DNA of 64,000 nt, taken from assembly GCA_037957365.1 (NCBI GenBank), contig JARHVA010001175.1:3274001-3338000 (forward strand). The letters run 5' to 3'. The DNA is from Torreya grandis (taxonomy: Eukaryota > Streptophyta > Pinopsida > Cupressales > Taxaceae). A program made the translations under genes and the position numbers. This document shows, one piece after another, positions 42,340 to 54,140 of this stretch (the stretch's first letter is position 1; every line of letters starts with the position of its first letter). The notes beneath the pieces were generated by a model. The model did no database searches. It saw only the letters and a program-made list of their open reading frames with translations, and had not been told where the DNA came from.

Positions 42340-43560
42340 ACAATGAATGAATGAGATTGTTTGTTGGTTGAAGATGATTGGTACCATGACTTAGTTTATT
42401 ATTTTTAAAATTAGGCTTGTCTTAATAATTTAGATAAAAAACAAAGATTTTCCTTAAGATTAAAAGTGTTAAATGTATGTTTGTTAGAAAATTTTCTATT
42501 TTATCGTAATAGAGATAGAGTTTTGTTGAGATGTCTTACAAATAATCAAACATAAAAGGTTCTTAGAGGATGTCATGAAGGAAAATATGGAGGGAATTAC
42601 GCTATGAAAATAATTTCTTATAATATTATAAGAGCAAGTTATTATTAGCCTACTTTGTTTCAGGATGATTATAAGTTAATTCATTCTTGTATGCCTTGTT
42701 AATTATTTATTGGAAGAAATAAACTACCTATAATACCTTTAAACCATGTTATTCATAAAAAACTTTTTAAAAAATGGGACATTGAATTTATTTAATATAT
42801 TCACCATCCTTCATCTATAGGTCATAGATATATTTTAATATCCATAGATTAATTCACGAAGTGGCCTGAAGCCAAAACACTTAAAAGTTTGGTAATAATT
42901 GAAGTAATCTTTTTCTTAGAAAATCAATTTTTTCTATATTTGGAGTCCCTTATGAAATTATTTTAGATAATGAACCTCAATTTATTTATAATGAATTTTT
43001 ATAATTTTAGAAAAATAATAGATCATATCTAGTCATTCATCTAATTATTATCCTCAAGGTAATGGATAAGATGAGTCCACAAATAAAAATCTTTTTTTAA
43101 TTATGAAGAAGCTAATTTATGATAATAAAAGAAATTGACATTTCAAATTTTTTGAAGCTTTATAGGATGATAAGACTATTGTTAAGGTATCAAATAGTTA
43201 TTCACTTTTTATGTTAGTATATGGGTTTAAGGCTACCCTTCCAATAGAACTTCATATTTCTTCAGCTAGAACTATTTTATAATATGTAGCTGAAGATAAA
43301 AATTTAATTGAACAAATATTACGTGAATTAGTGGCTCTTGATGAATATAAAGAAACAACATTGCAAAAACGATCAAGAGTTAAGAAAAAATTAAATAATT
43401 ATTTTGATAATAAGGTTTCTAACAAAAAGTTTAATGTTACTGATCTAGTCTTATATTGGGTTAAAGCCCATGAAGACCCTAAAAAATATTACAAGTTTGA
43501 TTCATTATGGCTTAGATCTTAAAAAATTATCATAGTTCTTGGAAACAATGGTTTTCATTT
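42340..43560 (+). pseudogene. int: Integrase domain (zinc finger, DDE core, C-terminal GPY-like)
   Basis: The zinc finger contains GCHEGKYGGNYAMKII and SCMPC. The core has SID (Asp codon 42847), then FTKWPEA, LDNEPQF (Asp at 42966) and DEST (Glu at 43073). The Asp-Asp distance is about 40 codons instead of about 58-60, so part of the core is deleted. The Asp-Glu spacing is near 35, as expected. C-terminal text LVLYWVKAHEDPKKYYKFDS ends at LWLRS, like the FDSLWLGPY region of related elements. Stops and frameshifts are frequent. Confidence 0.9.
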
Positions 43561-44182
43561 AAAATATCTTGAAAAAAATTGGTTGTGTACTCAGTTAACG
43601 ACTATGATTCAAAATTGTTCCATGATTGGTTACCCTTTAGTTTGTTCTTTTTACTTCATTTTCTACTTTATTTTGGTTTTTTTTTTCTAATTTATTTTGA
43701 TTTTTTGTTTCTATTTTGGTTTGTTGTTTGTCTTTGATGTGCTTTGATTTTGAAATGATCAATGAAAGGTCATAAATGGAGAAATGTCACATTATGAAGG
43801 AAGAGTACAAGGAAGATGTAAATTTACTATATCATTCATTTTCAAAAGTTATTATTATAAATTTAGTTTTTTATAATGAATGAATAATACATGTTGAGTT
43901 ATATTTGGTTGTTAAAGTGTTACTTCATTTTTAGAATTGGTACTTAAGGCATTTATATTATATTGTGTATCTAACCCAAACTTCCCTGTTATATAATTCT
44001 ATTTCTTTATGCCACATTAGCCGAATGATCCATACCTTGATAAAATTCATCATTAAAAGGGGTTTAGGCTTATCTACTTGAGAAAAGATTTTTTTGGATC
44101 ACACTCTCAAGATTATGTCTTTATCAATAGGTAATTTGTTGCTACTCAAGTTCATTACACAAAATTGACTAGCAAGGTCGCT
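43561..44182 (+). other. Untranslated tail between integrase and 3' LTR
   Basis: T-rich with no reading frame. A polypurine tract should sit just before 44183, but the adjacent bases (AGCAAGGTCGCT) are not purine-only. The nearest purine-rich runs are at about 44055 and 44080. Confidence 0.5.
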
Positions 44183-44405
44183 AGTTATGCCTATTTTCTA
44201 CACGCCCTAAAATTTTCAAATTCAATATTTTATACCATAGAGATGACCCATTCATGAAATCTAAAATTGTGATAGGGACCTGATCAATTAATAGTATTTT
44301 TAAATACACATTTTTTATTATGAAATGATAATAATTGGTTGATGAATTGATGTTTATATTTCTAAGTGGTTTAGAAAATCATGGTGGATTAATGAATAAA
44401 ATATG

Positions 44406-44538
<133 letters not shown>

Positions 44539-46955
44539 TTATCTTGATTTTCAATCAAAACAAATTTTGAGATAATTTTCAATTGGGAATGTTTTCAAAA
44601 TTGGTAGTACATACATTGGATTTTATTGAGTATGCATTATCATTATTTTTTGGGTTATTCTTTTAGTTTGATCCTTTGAACAATTTGACATATTGAGGAT
44701 TATGATTTTTGATTTAGATTAGGTAATAGGAATTCATGATTATTATCATAGTTTTGATAATAAGTTATAAAAATAATGTATTTCTTTGTGAAAGTTCCTT
44801 TGAGATGCAGATATAATTAAATGCTTAGTTTTATTTTGTCATCCAATAGAAATTTAATTTATTAGCATACTAAGTTGGTTTGTGTTTTGACTCAGTCACT
44901 CATGAAAGTATCAAAGAAGTATCGGGGTCTAAAGTTTTATGTGATACCCAATTGTAAAGTTACTAATGATCAAAATTTCCTATGACTAAAAACCTAAGAT
45001 GATATATTTTTTTCAAACATCTACATTTATTAAGATTAATAATACTAAGTTATAATGACATGGTTTAAGACCCTTCAGGTCAAGGTGTTAAGGCTTAGGC
45101 ATTTGAAAATGTAAGTGTTCATTATGAAATACATATTTACCTAAGTCTAAGGTTGATGGGTTGATTCCAAAGCATATTCAATGCATATATGGATTTGGTG
45201 AGCTAGTTTCAATCAGCAACATGATCCATTATGTAAGGTGATTTGGCATGAATATTTAATGTGAAGCACCTCTATAATGATTTGAGATCATCATGAAGAT
45301 TTGGTGGCAAATGGAAATTAATGCAAAACATTCATTCATCAAAAGGTGGAAAGTTGGTGAAGGTTTAGTGTGAAGGGTTAGTGATGGATAAAATTGGCTA
45401 TGCTAATAGAGAACTTAGTGAAGTTGCTAAGTACATCTTTGGTAAATGCAAAAAAATGAGAAGCAATCACCTCACTGAGTTGGTTATGGTGAGGGGGTGG
45501 AGGATATAAGTGTTGATTTTATTGGTTTTTATACATTTTTGACAAGCTTCTCATGGAAGCAAAGCTCTGGTTGATTAGTTTTTTGAGGTTATAGAGAAGG
45601 ATTTATCAAAGATATTAGACATAAAAGATTCAAGGTGCATAACTAGGTATGTTTCATTCAACTTAGAGTAGATTTGGAAGTTGTCCATAGTGATTTTGAA
45701 TTAACATTGCAGTATTTTGAATAAAGTCATTCATCAGTTACATGAAAATAATAAGTTTAGTCTGCATGAACATCTATAGAAGTTTTGCATTTATATTTTA
45801 ATGATTTTACATGAAGAAATAAGAGCTAGATAGATAATTATATAAGCTGTTTGTATGCACTTTAAACTTTGAAAATCTTAATAGTTTATTATGTGCATGG
45901 ATGTTTAAAAGAATAACTAAATTTTGGACTTGAAAACTCTTTCATGCATAAATATTGGTGGTGATTTTTTTTGGTTTTGATATATTTTTGGTTTGTGAAG
46001 GAATAGAAAACTATTTGATTCAAAATCTAATTTTTGAAATATAAATAATATAGTTTTTAATACACAGTATTGGTTTTTTTTGGGTTTTCTTTCTATCAAG
46101 GGTTTATTCAGAGTTGTTGCATGAAAGAAATTAGGGACATATTTATTTGAATACTTGAATTTTCATTTTTTTGGGCCTTCACTCTTTCAAACATAGTTTC
46201 AGATTTTGTCATTATTTCTAAATCATCTATTTAGTGGTTTGTTCTAATCTTAGGGTTATAGATTCTATTCATTTTTATATGTATACTTGGAATATTAGAA
46301 GGTATGTGATGCACGCATATTAAAATAATGGGAAGTGTTAGAATATTTGATATGAGTTGTGAAAAGGTTTTGATTTGTGTCTTCTATGAGTTTTCAAAAT
46401 TTGAAAGATTATGGACATCTTTTATTGAAATCCAAGTCTTTACATTTTCTATTTGTTTAATGAGAAGATCTTGTTATGATACTCATGATGGTTATTTTAA
46501 AATGTCTATGAACAAAGGGATTTTATTTTATGTGATATGAATAGATTGGTCTGTTTGTTCATATGGGCATGCAACTTTGGTTGAATTTCTTAGAATTTAC
46601 ATGCATGGAATATGATATCAATATTTCCATATAAAAGTAGTGTGAAAGTTTACATGTGTTTTGAAAATCATATGGATTGGTCAGTGCATACACTTAGAAT
46701 ATTAAATGAGTTACATTACATAGTCATATTAGGGTCTTAGTGTAACATGAATAAGGGTTTTATTCTAAATATTTATCCATATGTCATCTATTTTATATGT
46801 TATTTTGTTTCATCTTTGAACATTTTAAAAGATTTTGTTTCATGAGATTTTGATTGTTTTTGAGAAATCCAAGATTGTTTTCTTAGAGATAGTTTATGCT
46901 TGTTCAAAAAAGATATAAATTGGTTTGAATACGGTTAGTTATTACATAAAAGATA

Positions 46956-46957
<2 letters not shown>

Positions 46958-47000
<43 letters not shown>
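46958..47000. repeat. (TA)n microsatellite in the 3' LTR
   Basis: About 21 TA units at the position where the 5' LTR has (GT)n (33790-33822). Confidence 0.98.
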
Positions 47001-47004
<4 letters not shown>

Positions 47005-47355
47005 TGAAGTTATGAGTTTACCTACTAGTCTTTGATTCAATAGTTAGTTTTGAGAACATAGATTCAAGATGAGACTTCTGTTAGATCTATATCTCAGCAT
47101 TGAAGTTTTAGGTTTATTTTGAGAATGTACATTGAAGTTATAGTCCTTTGATGAATTCAAAATCCTATCAATTAAGTTTATACAAAGTTTAAATTTTGAG
47201 AACAAATAAAATATGTCTCAAATATCATTTGGTGTTTTCATCATGTTGGAAATCTCATGCCTTCAAATTCTGAATGGTTTAGTTTATATTTGATTGGAAA
47301 TTCATGAAAATTATCAAGATAGAATGATGTTATTATAAATTTTGAAGGCTCATTA

Positions 47356-47370
47356 GGTTTTAAATATATA
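47356..47370. repeat. LINE target-site duplication, left copy
   Basis: GGTTTTAAATATATA, repeated exactly at 49449-49463. The 5' LTR has a single related site (34180-34194), confirming the uninterrupted state. Confidence 0.92.
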
Positions 47371-47534
47371 TTTTTAGATTAAGGTAAAAACAAGTTTTGA
47401 AGGGACCCCGAAACCTTTTAACAGAATCAAAAAAGATAAAGCATTAACATGCACCAGGAAAAGCATTCCTAAAACCTACTAAATAGTAGCATCAAAATCA
47501 AGTTATACAGGGACAACATCAAAATCTAGTTTAT

Positions 47535-47567
47535 ATTCAGCCCCCTAATATTCCAAGTAATGATTTA
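47535..47567 (-). pseudogene. Start of LINE ORF2 (endonuclease N-terminus)
   Basis: On the minus strand this reads KIITWNIRGLN, the hallmark start of plant LINE ORF2 apurinic endonucleases (KI.SWN.RGL). Homology stops immediately afterwards; the following bases read into the 3' untranslated region, which marks the deletion junction at about 47534. Confidence 0.8.
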
Positions 47568-47679
47568 ATATCTATTTTTTAGGGGTAAAATCTAGAATAG
47601 TTGCCTGCCTTCCATCAACAATATTCTACATACTTTCTAGCTCTCTGGTTTTCTTAATGGATCTTCTTCCAGGTTTGTC

Positions 47680-49432
47680 CTAAGAACCAACATCTGATTT
47701 CACCTTAAAATGTTGTTCATCTCTTTTTCTAGATTTATCTAGAGTAGAAGCAAGATGTTTCGCCTTAGTTTGATAATCTTTTTTGCTGCTTCTAGTTTCT
47801 ACCCCCTTAGTATTGGTCTTTTCTTCAACCCTTTTTCTTTGGTTTAGAATATGCTTTAAGTTTTCTCCATTATCATTCATAGGAAGCTCATCCAAAGGGA
47901 AATCATTATCAACCTAAATCTCCCTAAACTGAGAAAAAATAAAATCTCCCTCCTCTAATTTATTTCTAGCTTCAGCCAAGAATTCACCTTCCTCTAGCAC
48001 AATTTTGTCATCTACATCTCTCCATCGATCCTCTACCCTTTGATAGAAAATAATTTGTTTTGATAGATCTGTCAAATCATATATTCTTTGTACAGGTATT
48101 ATGGTATCTGATTGCTGTCCATGTCCTTCTTTCTTAGAATTTTCTTTCTCAAAAGAAAGCTCTTTATCCACCTTAGCATGTGGGGCTTTAGGATCTTTAA
48201 AAGAAGGCTCTTTACCTGCCTTAGCATGTAGAGCTTTAGAATCTTCATTATTATTTTGTTCTTGTCGATGATCTTCTTTGGGTTTCCATACTTTCTTTTG
48301 TTGGACCTTAGTCTTTTTCCCATCCAAAACACTACTAGGATGAATTTTACTTTTGGAAGGACAATTTTTGACCAGATGCCCCTGTTTCTTACAAGCACAG
48401 GAAGAGTTGGGCAAATCTTCAAAAAACTTTCCCTGAGTTTTTTTTACCAAGCTTGGATATTAGATCCACTTTTTCTGGGAGATGATTCAGATCTACCACT
48501 TTAACATAAAGTCTAGCACTTTAAAGTTTGGTTTTGGTAGCCATAGCATTATCCAATGCCATAAGTTCACCAAAAGAACTAGCAATACCTTTAAAAATGT
48601 CCTCATGCCAAAACTCTAATGGGAGTCCAGGAAGTCTAACCCAAATGGGAGTGGTTAAGAAAAAATAATCTGAGAGATCCATGTTAGGCTACCATTTTTT
48701 AATAGTGAGAGAACATTTACCAAAAGACCACGGTCCTCCACACAGAACCATATTCATGTCTTCCTTACAGTTGAATATAAATGAGAAGAAACCATTCAAC
48801 ATTGGTATAATATCTATCTCTCCTCAAATAACTCATTTCCTTTTAACCATTTTTGTAAGAGATTCAAGATATGGTCTTGCTCCTAAAAATTGACCCACTA
48901 ATGTGAAATCCATGGAGGACATAGAAAAATCTATTAAAGGATCTGGAATAAAAACTTGAAACTCACCTTTCTCCTAACAAGACTTAGCAGTCACTAGTGG
49001 GAAAATATATTTTCCAATGGATTTCTTGCCAAACAGAGATGACCACTTCCTTTCTTCTGAATACCTTACCTGTAATCCTTATGAGGATTTTTCCTTATTA
49101 AAATCAACATTATCTTTCTCCTTTTCAATCTCCTACCCCAACATAGTGGGAGGAGAATCCAGTTGGGAGACATGGATCCCACAAAAAGGATTAGATCCGC
49201 TCAAAGATTTTCCATTATTTACATCAGCCAAAAATTCTGACCCAACATACTTCTCAACACCTCTTGCAGTTCCTCTAGGGTCTATACCTCCTGCCTGATT
49301 CTCCACAACCAATTTCCCACATACCTGTGAACCAACGGTTTCCAATTCTAAAAGAGCACCTCCTTCCTGCAGACCAGTGATTTCAAATTCTAGAGGTGTG
49401 CCCAGCATGCCCATTACATCGCGTGCCCACAT
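47680..49432 (-). pseudogene. LINE ORF1 (DUF4283 plus CCHC knuckle)
   Basis: ORF1 encodes the RNA-binding protein of plant L1-like LINEs. On the minus strand it starts MWARDVMGMLG near 49432. Then follow a DUF4283 region (about 48950-48700, with LVGQFLGARP and CGGPWSFGKCSLTIKKW), PIWVRLPGLPLEFWHEDIF (48657-48601), a helix with ARLYVKVVDL, and the zinc knuckle CACKKQGHLVKNC near 48400. A long charged tail (repeated KAPHAKV..ELSFE-like phrases) ends near 47680 with VETRSSKK. Seven or so stops and shifts interrupt it. The first cysteine pair is C-x-C rather than C-x2-C. Confidence 0.88.
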
Positions 49433-49448
49433 GAGGATAACTAAAATT

Positions 49449-49463
49449 GGTTTTAAATATATA
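49449..49463. repeat. LINE target-site duplication, right copy
   Basis: GGTTTTAAATATATA, identical to 47356-47370. After it the 3' LTR resumes. Confidence 0.92.
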
Positions 49464-49759
49464 GTTAAAAATTATAATTGTAGCATTTATTGATGGGTCA
49501 ATGGAGTAATGCCATATTTTTATTACAATTATTTTGATGATGATGAGAATTTCATTGATATATTTTGAAATGAAATTATGATATTATGATGTTATTTGGG
49601 ACTTAGTTAGTATCTGACACAAAAAAATTTAGTTTGTGAAGTCAATTCAGTTTAGTTTGTTGAGAGGTGACTATGTATTAGATATTCAGTCTTGTATCTT
49701 TTTGAACTCTTATTGATTTGTAATATTAAAAATTTAATTTAATTTTAAATTGTTTCAAA

Positions 49760-50608
49760 ATGTCTAGATGGGATTAGTCAGGTTTTTCTTAGATCAGTGA
49801 CAACAGGGGTTGGGAAAATAATTTTGGTAGTAATATTAATCAGCCTAATCCTAATCCTAGAGGTGATCTTTGTGCTATAAGATTTGATCCCAGATTCAAT
49901 AGGGGTACCAATATGTCTATACATTTTGATTCTTTAGATCCTAAATTCTAGAATATTTTAAATATTTTTCCCTTTAATCTAGTCAATAGAGGTCATAGAG
50001 GAAACAAAGGCTTCTATGGTCATACATTTGGAGCTCAAACCCCTTCATAAAGTAGTTCTTACCACTTACAAAATAATCCACATCACCTTCCAATTCAGTC
50101 CCTTGAAAGAATTCAACTAGCTATTGAAATTAATCTTGTCAATCAAGCCACCCAGTTTGAAATTGAAATAGTCTATACCAAAAACTATGTAAATCTAGCT
50201 ATTCTTTTATATGAACCTTCACTTTCTCATCGATAGCCTATTATGAAAGGTAAAGGGCTAGGTCTGACTTCATCTCATAGTGAACTTGTCTTGGGATCTA
50301 AAAGGTTAAATTTAGGAATACATGGTTATGTTGATAGAAGAAAGATAGTGGAAATTACCCCTTCTATTATAGAGAAAATAATTGTAAGAAAGAGAGCTAA
50401 AAGTGAAACTGAACTTGATACTCTTATGGAGGTCAAAATGCTGAAAAGAATCAAGTTAGAGGTTGATGATAGCACAAGTGAATCCAAGACAAGGTCATTG
50501 TAGTTTCCTACTATAGAGATGGAGTATAATGTGTATTTCAATGAACAAGATAAGCCTATGATTGAATTACTTTTAGATTTAGATGATTATTGGACCTTTA
50601 GGGGTTAA
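49760..50608 (+). pseudogene. LTR-encoded reading frame, 3' LTR copy (283 codons)
   Basis: From ATG at 49760 to TAA at 50606-50608 a single frame of 283 codons runs without net frameshift, interrupted only by about six TAG/TAA codons. At least one corresponds to CAG (Gln, codon 6) and one to TGG (Trp) in the other LTR copy, so they are point mutations. The predicted protein starts MSRWD and has an Asn/Arg/Gly-rich N-terminus, including NNFGSNINQPNPNPRG. The middle has RGNKGFYGHTFGAQ. The last third is charged, with DRRKIVEITPS, IIVRKRAKSETE and VKMLKRIKLEVDD, and ends with an acidic LLLDLDDYW. No signal peptide or membrane segment is visible. I do not recognise a family. The low-complexity basic N-terminus would suit nucleic acid binding, but that is inference. 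Its U3 location makes it part of the 3' end of any full-length transcript. Confidence 0.7.
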
Positions 50609-50899
50609 AATTTATTTTCATTTGAACTTTTACATGGCATACCTTTTCACTTTTTGTTGGATATTTTAACATTAATTTTTAGTTTTTAATGATAATATTT
50701 TGGGATATATCAGACTTATTTTGATATACATATATATTCTTAAGTTATATTTTGACATCCATTATGGTATAATATGAATATAATTTTATTAATCATAATT
50801 TATCTATCTTATAGTTGAAATATGTATTCTATTATATTTTTATTTGATGAGGTTCCCCACCCATTATTATTAGTACTCGATCTATATTTAAAAACTTGA

Positions 50900-50928
50900 T
50901 TAATTAAGACTTTTTAAGTCTTAATTAA
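50900..50928. repeat. Hairpin in the 3' LTR, 13-bp arms
   Basis: TTAATTAAGACTT, three T, and its reverse complement. Same place as the 5' LTR hairpin (35617-35641), so it was present in the parental element. Confidence 0.85.
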
Positions 50929-52459
50929 ATATTCCTTTAACAAATAATTTTTATAATTAATTGAATTCTAAATTTAATTAGTTAACATAAAATAATAACT
51001 AACTAAATTTAGTTATAACTATTTTTAACTAAGATTGAAGTACAAAAGGAGATCAAGGACTCATTTGAAGAAAGAGGAACAATAGGTATTGAAGACTTAT
51101 ATGGTTTTGTGAAGTCAATCATTCATCTATCTTCTTTCTATGAAACTTCTTTGAGATAGTACAACTTTTAAAGATAGACCTAATGGTACTTTATCCAATG
51201 TTTAAGTAATTGCTTAGGCAACACGGGTATATCCAATCTTTAATTATCATTTATGATAGATTATCTTAAGACTGCCAAGCTTAACATCTTTTGATGATTT
51301 TTATTTACAATCCTATGCATAGATTCTAAGTATTCAACTTGAATAATGATGAACACTTCACTATTTTATGACATTTTATTGATCTATTTTGATTGTAAAG
51401 TTTTCACTCAAGTTATTGTAAAGAAAGATGCTACTTTTTCTTAATAACATCACTCTTTTTTGCTAAGATGACTCTCCTTTGAGACTCACACACTTTATTG
51501 TACTATTACATTGAATATAATTTTAATATAGTTTATCTTTTAGATTTTCTTAATTTAGATTCTATTTATATCACTTAGTTTGACTTTGTTTTATTTCTGT
51601 TCTAGTCCATAGTTAGTTTCTTAGATTAATATATTATTTTCTTTCTTAGATCAAATAGTTTTATAGATCAATTTTTAATTAGACTTTTCTTATTATTTTT
51701 GTTATATTTTAAAGTTCTTATCAATTATTAGCCATAGATTAGATTTTGCATTCTTTGATTTCAGTTCTTTTATCTTACTTCTATTTTAGAGTTAGATTTG
51801 TTACTTAGTTCTTTCTTAGATTGCTAGTTTAATTTGAATTTATGTTCGATCTATTTGACCTTTAGCTTTTTTGATGTTTTTATTATTTTAAATTATTTCC
51901 TAGTTTAGAATTAGTTGTTTTAGTTAGTTTCTATCATTTTCCTAGCTTAGTTATTCCATGTTCCTTTCCTTGAATTTGTCTAATAGCTATTATTTGTTGT
52001 TTTTCTTGAGTTTATTTGGTTTGATCTTTACTTGATTGAATACCTTATTTGTTTTTTCTCAAATCTATATTTTATATTTGTGGTTTATCTTTTGAGGTTG
52101 ACTTGGAGAATATTGTAACAAGAAGAAAAATATTAAAAGAATATATATATTGAATCAGATTTCTAGTCTTTAAGAGATTATATAATTCAAAGGTTTTCTC
52201 TATCAGATAGAATAGATTATAGATTCTTATTTAAACTAATTCATGATTTGATAAAGTGGATTTTTGAATGTTATAATGGAATGTGTTATATTTGATGACT
52301 TATTGATTATTTCTCAAACCATATAAAAAAAACCTTTCACATCTTTAGGATTATTATTTAACTTTTATAACCCCATGATTATATAGGTATGATTCCACCT
52401 TGACCTTCATGATAGGAAAAAGGATTGATTCATTGAAGGTATAATTTACATCATCAATA

Positions 52460-52464
52460 GAGTG
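52460..52464. repeat. Target-site duplication, right copy (GAGTG)
   Basis: Exact match to 30893-30897. Confidence 0.9.
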
Positions 52465-53900
52465 CATATAAATGCCTCATGCACCTAGAAAATATGATAA
52501 TATTTTTCATATGTTCAAATTTTAAATCACTTTGAATCTTTGAAAACCTTATAAAATCTAATTGTGAATCTTTGAAAACCTATACTTTATATTTTGTGAA
52601 ACTTGAACTCTATATTTCTATCAAGTAAATGCACATGCCTATCATATGTAGATAAAATTTGTATCAGTGTGATAATATCTATCATGTTCTTTCATTTTAA
52701 ATTAGCTTAAACATTTTAAGAATTTGTACTTTGTTATAGAATATGATTTTTTCCTTATTTGCATAAATGTAGTCTATCTTTTGAGTGCATATGTATGTCA
52801 TATACCCCCAATGTTATTGTGTGTAGTTTTAAATATGACATAGTCATATAGCATATGACCTAAGTTAAACCATTATAAATCTTTTATACTTTATTGAGTT
52901 ATATTTTTTAATAGGACTGAGGGATGCCCCCCTTTGGTATTAGGCATGAGAGAACTAAGTGTGTCATAGCAAAAGAATATAGTGTATGTTTTGCAATAGA
53001 TTTTGTTTAGATATCAAGTGAGTTTTTTTAAATTAGATTTTTTATAAAAGTATGATGATTTATTATATTTTAAAAGGCTTTTGTTGAAGACTGATAAATA
53101 TGTAAAAAATAGTGCACATAAGCAAGTAAGCATAAAATTTAGAATTTTTGAAAAGGTTAATTAGTGTGATAAACATAGTAATACTTAAAATAACACATTG
53201 AATGTGTTCCAATGTAACTCATGGGGAGTAATTTAGATATATTTCACTCAAGATATCATGTACACAAGTTTAGGGGATTAATTTAGAAAGTTTTGAGTTT
53301 GAAAAAGAAAAAGGTCAACTCATATAAATAGAATGTTTGAAAAATAAATTGTATTTCATTTACAAAATTTGAATATATGATTATAAACTCTAGTAGAGAC
53401 ATTATGATACAAATGATACCAATACAATTGACTTGGTTTGATAAAGTGGTTTCTAGCTTGTAAGTAGAGGATGCATTGACCTTGGTAAGTCCTAAAAACA
53501 TAAATTTTAACTTTTGTAAATTTTGTAAAATTATGCATTTTTATGTAGTCTAGATGATTTTGGGAGGTTGTATGGTCATATTGTATCTAGGATAATCCTA
53601 TCCAAAGGCCTCTATTATTTTAGTTTTTGAGAAAAAAATTATTTTCAAACCCATTTGGTTCACTGTGAACTCATTTGTGGACTTGTTTGGGTGGGATTGA
53701 ACCTATCTGTAGACTTTTATTAAGGATAGTGCACATGTTTGTAATATTTTTATAATTTGATATTATAATTTGAATCTAAAATAATTTGATAATCTGTTTT
53801 TATGATTTGAATGAAGTTATTTTGTATATGATATTTCTAATGTTTATTTTTATGAACTCGTGATTGTAGAGTGATATGTGAATGAGAGAGTTTATCCATG
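52465..53900. other. Right flank of the giant-LTR element, non-coding
   Basis: Contiguous with 30892 before the insertion. No gene is recognised. Around 53412-53422 the minus strand reads ATTGGTATCAT, which weakly resembles a tRNA-Met primer site and would suit the minus-strand chromovirus, but no LTR pair supports it. Confidence 0.4.
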
Positions 53901-53959
53901 GGAATATGATGGAGATGGTGTAATATATAACATTGATGGATACTCAAATAGCCACCTTG

Positions 53960-54140
53960 AAAGCATCTAGTGTTGGACACACTAGATGATTGGAATTGAT
54001 TCCATAAAATATGCATATGATGATGGCTCTAGCTAAGAGATGGGATTTAGTTATGGGTACTTTCTTGCTCCTAATAAGGAGATGATTTTTACTTTGGAGG
54101 ATGTGTGGCACATTATCTGATTGTTGATTATTGGATGGTA
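53960..54140 (+). pseudogene. Plant mobile domain (PMD) fragment
   Basis: Reads ALAKRWDLVMGTF (about 54024-54063), then after a one-base shift NKEMIFTLEDVWHI (to about 54114) and LLIIGW. This matches the ALxxRWxxxTxTFxLPxGEMTxTLEDVxxLxxLPxxG core of the plant mobile domain, found in MAIN-like genes and in many plant transposons. Only about 60 residues survive, with a frameshift and stops. It is either a fragment of a transposon-borne PMD or of an old gene copy. Confidence 0.6.

Larger units (their letters stand above)
47371..49448 (-). mobile_element. Internally deleted L1-type LINE nested in the 3' LTR
   Basis: Inserted on the minus strand with a 15-bp target duplication. It contains an ORF1, the first codons of ORF2 and an apparently genuine 3' end (GTTTTTACCTTAATCTAAAAA-like on the minus strand, with a short A tail next to the duplication). 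Nearly all of ORF2 (most of the endonuclease, all of RT) is missing. The 5' end starts only 16 bases before the ATG, so the 5' leader is probably truncated. Both ORF1 presence and 3' end retention distinguish this from an ordinary 5'-truncated LINE. Confidence 0.88.

Noticed and set aside
37700..43560. Genetic code with TAA/TAG read as Gln, as in ciliates and some green algae, because stops fall at Gln positions
   Set aside because: CAA and CAG are also used freely for Gln, some TAG codons stand for Trp, TGA stops and true frameshifts are present, and all other content is plant repeat DNA. Cytosine deamination in a silenced element explains it better.
49017..49298. Plus-strand frame of 93 codons
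   Set aside because: It is the antisense shadow of the minus-strand LINE ORF1.
53405..53425. Minus-strand tRNA-Met primer site for the chromovirus relic (TGGTATCAT)
   Set aside because: Only eight bases match, and I could not find a pair of LTRs consistent with it on either side.
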